From: Methanomassiliicoccus sp. UBA345
GTDB lineage: Archaea; Thermoplasmatota; Thermoplasmata; Methanomassiliicoccales; Methanomassiliicoccaceae
Reading direction: 5' to 3'
DNA length: 64,000 nucleotides
NCBI GenBank assembly: GCA_002504525.1
Contig: DATD01000035.1
Coordinates: forward strand, 72,026-136,025
In this document: positions 61,131-64,000 of the stretch, piece after piece
Layout: the number at the start of each line of letters is the position of its first letter
How positions within the stretch are numbered: position 1 is the stretch's first letter
The notes under the pieces: model-generated
Told to the model about the DNA's origin: nothing
Databases searched by the model: none
Seen by the model: the letters and a program-made list of their open reading frames with translations, nothing else
Translations under genes and position numbers: made by a program

Positions 61131-61357
61131 CCATCGAGCGTCGCTTCGTGGTCCAGGAGCTCCTGCCAGAGCTGGAGCGTCTCCAGCGCCTCCTCCTCGT
61201 CCATCTTCTCGATGGCGAAGCCGGCGTGAACGACCACCCATTCTCCCGGAATCGATTCTACGAGGGAGACGTTCACATGGCGGATCACCCCGCCGAAGTC
61301 TACCTCGGCCTGATTACCTTCCACACTGACCACTTTACCAGGAACAGCTAAGCACAT
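61127..61357 (-). CDS. hypC: Hydrogenase maturation chaperone HypC
   Basis: 76 aa. Starts MCLAVPGKVVSVEGNQAEVDF; Cys2 is the essential residue that carries the Fe(CN)2CO precursor with HypD. VNVSLVESIPGEWVVVHAGFAIEKMDEEEALETL is the rest of the OB-like fold (parts). Implies a [NiFe] hydrogenase elsewhere in the genome. Separated from the alpha-NAC gene by six bases on the same strand. Confidence 0.96.
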   Translation of the reverse strand: MCLAVPGKVVSVEGNQAEVDFGGVIRHVNVSLVESIPGEWVVVHAGFAIEKMDEEEALETLQLWQELLDHEATLDG

Positions 61358-61363
61358 GATACC

Positions 61364-61741
61364 TCACGATGACATGATGCTGAGGATGGCCTCGGCCGGC
61401 TGGCCTCCCGAGGCCTTGAGCGCCTTTACCGCCCTCTCCCGGTCGCATCCGGTCTGGCCCATGACCAGCTGGACGTCCTCCTCCGGCACCGACGGCTCGG
61501 CCGGCTGGGCGGGGGCGGAGATTTCCTGGCGGTCCCTTATGACCGCTTCCCCGACCACCTGGAACGTCTTCTGGCCCTGCATGTCCATGAGGGTGACCGC
61601 AGCGTCGGTGAGCACATACTCCTTGCTCTTGGTGCGGATGATGACCTCTTCCACTCCCTTGAGCTCCTCGGTGGAGATGCCCAGGCGCTTCATGGCCTGT
61701 TTCATCTGACGGGGGTTAACTCCTCTCATGCCCGGCATCAT
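61364..61741 (-). CDS. nac: Nascent polypeptide-associated complex protein (alpha-NAC)
   Basis: 125 aa. N-terminal RGVNPRQMKQAMKRLGIS is the archaeal NAC signature, then the NAC beta barrel (VEEVIIRTKSKEYVLTDAAV) and a C-terminal UBA domain (VQLVMGQTGCDRERAVKALKASGGQPAEAILSI; parts). Ribosome-bound chaperone for new chains. Directly upstream of hypC, probably one transcript. Confidence 0.95.
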   Translation of the reverse strand: MMPGMRGVNPRQMKQAMKRLGISTEELKGVEEVIIRTKSKEYVLTDAAVTLMDMQGQKTFQVVGEAVIRDRQEISAPAQPAEPSVPEEDVQLVMGQTGCDRERAVKALKASGGQPAEAILSIMSS

Positions 61742-61813
61742 GATAACGGATTTTGTGATGGGCGGTGAGTAATTAAAGGTTTTCCGGGAACCTACCGAAG
61801 CCCCGGTACCAGT

Positions 61814-63076
61814 TCAGCGCTTCCTTATGGACAGCACCAGGACCGCGCAGGCCGCGATGGCGCCGACCGCCACGAGGGGAAGCAGGTCGCTGCCCTCTCG
61901 CTCGGGGTCGGGGATCACCGCCTCCGCCTCGGCCGGGACGAACGCCACCATCGGGGAGGACCGCTCCCCCTCCACTCCGCCGATCACGGGAGAGATCTCG
62001 TATGTGATGTTGACCCCCTGGGGAGGCGTCTCGTCCACGAAGGATGTGCTGTTGGTGATGAACCGTTCTTCCTCCCCCCCGATGGTGCGGTAGATGTAGA
62101 ACGAGGTCTGCTCGTCCATCGTGCCCGCTATCCGCCCGAGGGCGTCCTCCCTATCGCTGTCTGAGAGGGCGAAGAAGCCGTTATCGGCCAGGATCCTTTG
62201 CCCCTCATCCGCGCCCAGCACGTAGCCGATCCATGTGCCGACCGCCCCGTCGGGTTCGCCGTCGGTGACGAGATGGAGCGTCCTCGACAGCGGGTAGGCG
62301 GACGAGAACACTGTTTCATCGTCAGCTTCCACGTACCGTCCGCTTTCGGTCGCGGACACGCCGATCACCATGTCCTCGGCGCCCGACGGCAACTTACCGG
62401 ACAGGAGGAAGCCGATGCCGCCCTCCCTGCTCCTCACCTCGTTCGGAACGTCGGCGTCGTCGTACTGCGACATCACCGCGTAGCGATCGCCGGAGAGGAC
62501 CATGCTGCTGACCAGGTTATAGGCGTTGGTTCCCCATTGAGCTCCTACGGGCTGCACCGGAACGTCGGGACCGCCGGCATCTGACCAGCTTTCTATGGAC
62601 CCATTATAGATGCCGCGCAGCTGCTCCATGTTCAGCCCCGGTATGCCCAGGGCCGGGTTGACTACTACCGCCACCGCCTCCGCGCCGACCATGATATCAA
62701 CTGGCTCCAGCCCCTCGCGTTCGGCCGCCGTCCTCTCCACGGCATCGATGGCGCGTGAGGCCTGAGCGATGTCTGAGCTTCCTGATGTCCAGGACGTGAA
62801 GGCGAGCGCGTTGGTGCCGCCGGTAAGCGAGATGTCGAACGACGGATGCTCGGCCATGAACGCCGCGGCCACCGGCCCCATGGATAGATTGGTGGCCGTG
62901 CATCCGGACTGCACTATGACGTTGTCAGGGGGAGGAGGCGACCATGTCAGCATCACCTTTCCGTCCTCCACCTCCAGGGCGGCGCCCGACGGCGTGCCCG
63001 GATCCCCCATGGCGGTCGTCATCGCGCCCAAGCACAGCAGGGCCGTCAGTACCGCCGCCGTGATCCAGCGGGTCAT
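61814..63076 (-). CDS. Solute-binding-like protein inserted in a fibronectin-III fold, membrane-anchored
   Basis: 420 aa. Signal peptide (ITAAVLTALLCLGAMTTAMG), then LEVEDGKVMLTWSPPPPDN (34-52), which looks like strands A-B of a fibronectin-III domain. Residues about 53-320 are a PstS-like periplasmic-binding fold: VQSGCTATNLSMGPVAAAFM, LTGGTNALAFTSWTSGSSDIAQASRAI (parts), GIYNGSIESWSDAGGPDVPV. Residues 324-378 (FYIYRTIGGEEERF, TSFVDETPP, YEISPVIGGVEGE) look like the remaining FN3 strands. A C-terminal membrane helix (LLPLVAVGAIAACAVLVLSI) follows. No pstCAB nearby. Probably an outside-facing anchored phosphate- or anion-binding/adhesion protein. Confidence 0.75.
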   Translation of the reverse strand: MTRWITAAVLTALLCLGAMTTAMGDPGTPSGAALEVEDGKVMLTWSPPPPDNVIVQSGCTATNLSMGPVAAAFMAEHPSFDISLTGGTNALAFTSWTSGSSDIAQASRAIDAVERTAAEREGLEPVDIMVGAEAVAVVVNPALGIPGLNMEQLRGIYNGSIESWSDAGGPDVPVQPVGAQWGTNAYNLVSSMVLSGDRYAVMSQYDDADVPNEVRSREGGIGFLLSGKLPSGAEDMVIGVSATESGRYVEADDETVFSSAYPLSRTLHLVTDGEPDGAVGTWIGYVLGADEGQRILADNGFFALSDSDREDALGRIAGTMDEQTSFYIYRTIGGEEERFITNSTSFVDETPPQGVNITYEISPVIGGVEGERSSPMVAFVPAEAEAVIPDPEREGSDLLPLVAVGAIAACAVLVLSIRKR

Positions 63077-63131
63077 TCCCAGATTTCCACCTCTAGGAAT
63101 AACTTGAGCAGTTCGTATAAAAAAGGAAGGA

Positions 63132-63145
63132 CGCCCGCGAGGGCG
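63132..63145 (-). terminator. Terminator of glutamine synthetase gene
   Basis: On the minus strand CGCCC/GGGCG stem with a 4-base loop, followed by TCCTTCCTTTTTTAT, 10 bases past the glnA stop. Confidence 0.6.
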
Positions 63146-63154
63146 GTTATCGGC

Positions 63155-64000
63155 TCACAGCGAACCGAGGTACTTGCTCACTTCCCAGTCGGTGACCATG
63201 GTGCGGTATTCGTCCCATTCCTGGCCCTTGATGGTCTGGTAGTGCTCGAAGATATGGTCCCCGAGGGTGTTCTTCACCAGCTCGCTCCTGCTCATGATGG
63301 AGAGCGCGTGGCCGAGGTTCTCCGGCAGAGAATGGATGTTGTACCTGGCCCTCTCCTCGGCGTTCATGTGGTAGATGTCCTTCTCCACCGGCTCCGGAGG
63401 CATGATGCCCCGCTCTATGCCGTCGATGCCCGCGGCCAGCATGATGGCGAACTGCAGGTACGGGTTCCCGACCGGATCGGGGTTGCGCATCTCGATCCTG
63501 GTCCTGATGCCCCGGCCCGCCGGTACGCGGATCAGGGCGGAGCGGTTGCGGTTGGCCCAGGATACGTAGCACGGGGCCTCGTAGCCGGGGACCAGCCGCT
63601 TGTACGAGTTCACATGTGAGTTCAGTATGGCGCTGCACTCGTTGGCATGCGCCAGCAGCCCGCCCAGGTACTTCATCGCCGTCTCGGAGAGGCCATACTC
63701 CCCGTCGGGATCGTCGAAGGCGTTCTTGCCGCTGGCGAGGGCCATTGACTGGTGCACGTGCATTCCGGAACCGGCCATGTTGTGGATCGGCTTGGGCATG
63801 AAGCTCGCCCACAGCCCATGCCGCATGGCGATGGTCTTCACGGTCAGTTTGAACGTCATGATGCGGTCGGCCATGGTGAGGGCGGAGCCGTAGCGCATGT
63901 CCACTTCGTGCTGGCCATGGCCCACCTCGTGATGGGATGCCTCGCAATCGAAGCCCATCTCGTCGAGGTTGAGGACGATGTCCTTGCGGACCTCCTCGCC
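63155..64000 (-). CDS. glnA: Glutamine synthetase, C-terminal part (runs off window)
   Basis: 281 residues visible; the N-terminus lies beyond position 64000, since the frame is open to the end. Type I GS: the catalytic domain shows EASHHEVGHGQHEVDMRYG, MHVHQSMALASGKNAF, the NSYKRLVPGYEAP loop, RNRSALIRVPAGRG (ATP/glutamate arginines) and EMRNPDPVGNPYLQFA. No tyrosine adenylylation motif of the beta type is evident near the C-terminus (KNTLGDHIFEHYQTIKGQEWDEYR, parts), suggesting the alpha type common in archaea. Confidence 0.96.
   Translation of the reverse strand, partial: GEEVRKDIVLNLDEMGFDCEASHHEVGHGQHEVDMRYGSALTMADRIMTFKLTVKTIAMRHGLWASFMPKPIHNMAGSGMHVHQSMALASGKNAFDDPDGEYGLSETAMKYLGGLLAHANECSAILNSHVNSYKRLVPGYEAPCYVSWANRNRSALIRVPAGRGIRTRIEMRNPDPVGNPYLQFAIMLAAGIDGIERGIMPPEPVEKDIYHMNAEERARYNIHSLPENLGHALSIMSRSELVKNTLGDHIFEHYQTIKGQEWDEYRTMVTDWEVSKYLGSL

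Noticed and set aside
1..64000. CRISPR arrays or insertion sequences
   Set aside because: No regularly spaced repeats, no intact transposase and no terminal inverted repeats were seen by eye; the only mobile remnant is the integrase at 10.8-11.3 kb.
1..64000. Pyrrolysine read-through of TAG
   Set aside because: TAG ends several ordinary genes (amidohydrolase, carbamate kinase, CBS-ParB, DUF1847) at normal family lengths, and no mtmB, mtbB, mttB or pyl gene is present. The one interrupted gene has TAA.

Overview
The window is dense, high-GC archaeal sequence. Markers that place it in the Archaea are both subunits of DNA topoisomerase VI, a class I lysyl-tRNA synthetase, a DRG-family GTPase, alpha-NAC, Sec61-beta, the 35-residue ribosomal protein eL41, AT-rich TATA boxes with very short or absent leaders, and tRNA introns with bulge-helix-bulge (BHB) folds. 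A methylcobamide:coenzyme M methyltransferase, an anaerobic cobamide (cbi) pathway, four-subunit pyruvate:ferredoxin oxidoreductase and a HypC chaperone point to a methyl-reducing methanogen. My best guess, from memory of the families and not from a search, is a high-GC member of the Methanomassiliicoccales (Thermoplasmata).

Layout. 1-3.7 kb: minus-strand cobamide operon cbiT-L-F-G-H-C behind a TATA box flanked by two copies of a 17-bp palindrome. 4-8.3 kb: small unknown genes and a Rieske/unknown/NYN-domain run. 8.3-10.2 kb: amidohydrolase and nitroreductase. 10.2-10.8 kb: tRNA-Arg(UCU) carrying two introns, eL41, and tRNA-Trp with a box C/D-like intron. 10.8-16.2 kb: probable integrated island beginning with a decayed tyrosine integrase next to tRNA-Trp, followed by a heliorhodopsin, a retinol-dehydrogenase-like SDR, a DrrAB-type exporter whose ATPase is split by a stop, and a DUF308 membrane protein. 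16.5-23.1 kb: HPr-kinase-like ATPase, citramalate synthase, homoserine dehydrogenase with an ACT regulator, tRNA-Ser, nitrilase and NAD synthetase. 23.2-31.6 kb: tRNA-Glu, CutA, a stand-alone DnaJ-type zinc finger, a DUF835 membrane protein, an ABC-2 exporter, two highly charged proteins, pyrophosphatase and Sec61-beta. 31.8-43 kb: LysRS, a DUF1638/winged-helix/sensor cluster, Topo VI, carbamate kinase and DRG GTPase. 43-52.7 kb: PLP enzyme, HisRS, RNase HI with bacterial-type PanD, a cobamide/metal-type ABC importer behind a NikR-like inverted repeat, a histone-deacetylase-family protein, tRNA-Asp and a CBS-ParB protein. 52.7-64 kb: PEP synthase divergent from the por operon, DUF1847, MtbA-type methyltransferase, HypC, alpha-NAC, an unusual solute-binding-like protein and the C-terminal part of glutamine synthetase, which runs off the window.

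How it fits together: cobamide synthesis (cbi), a FecCD-family uptake system and a corrinoid-using methyltransferase form one functional theme. POR and PEP synthase give acetyl-CoA to pyruvate to PEP, and citramalate synthase draws on the same pool for isoleucine. The points most worth a second look are the doubly interrupted tRNA-Arg, the heliorhodopsin-SDR pair, the paired operators at cbi and the uptake operon, a solute-binding domain that appears to be inserted in a fibronectin-III fold, the Rieske/unknown/NYN run, and several small genes that length cut-offs miss.
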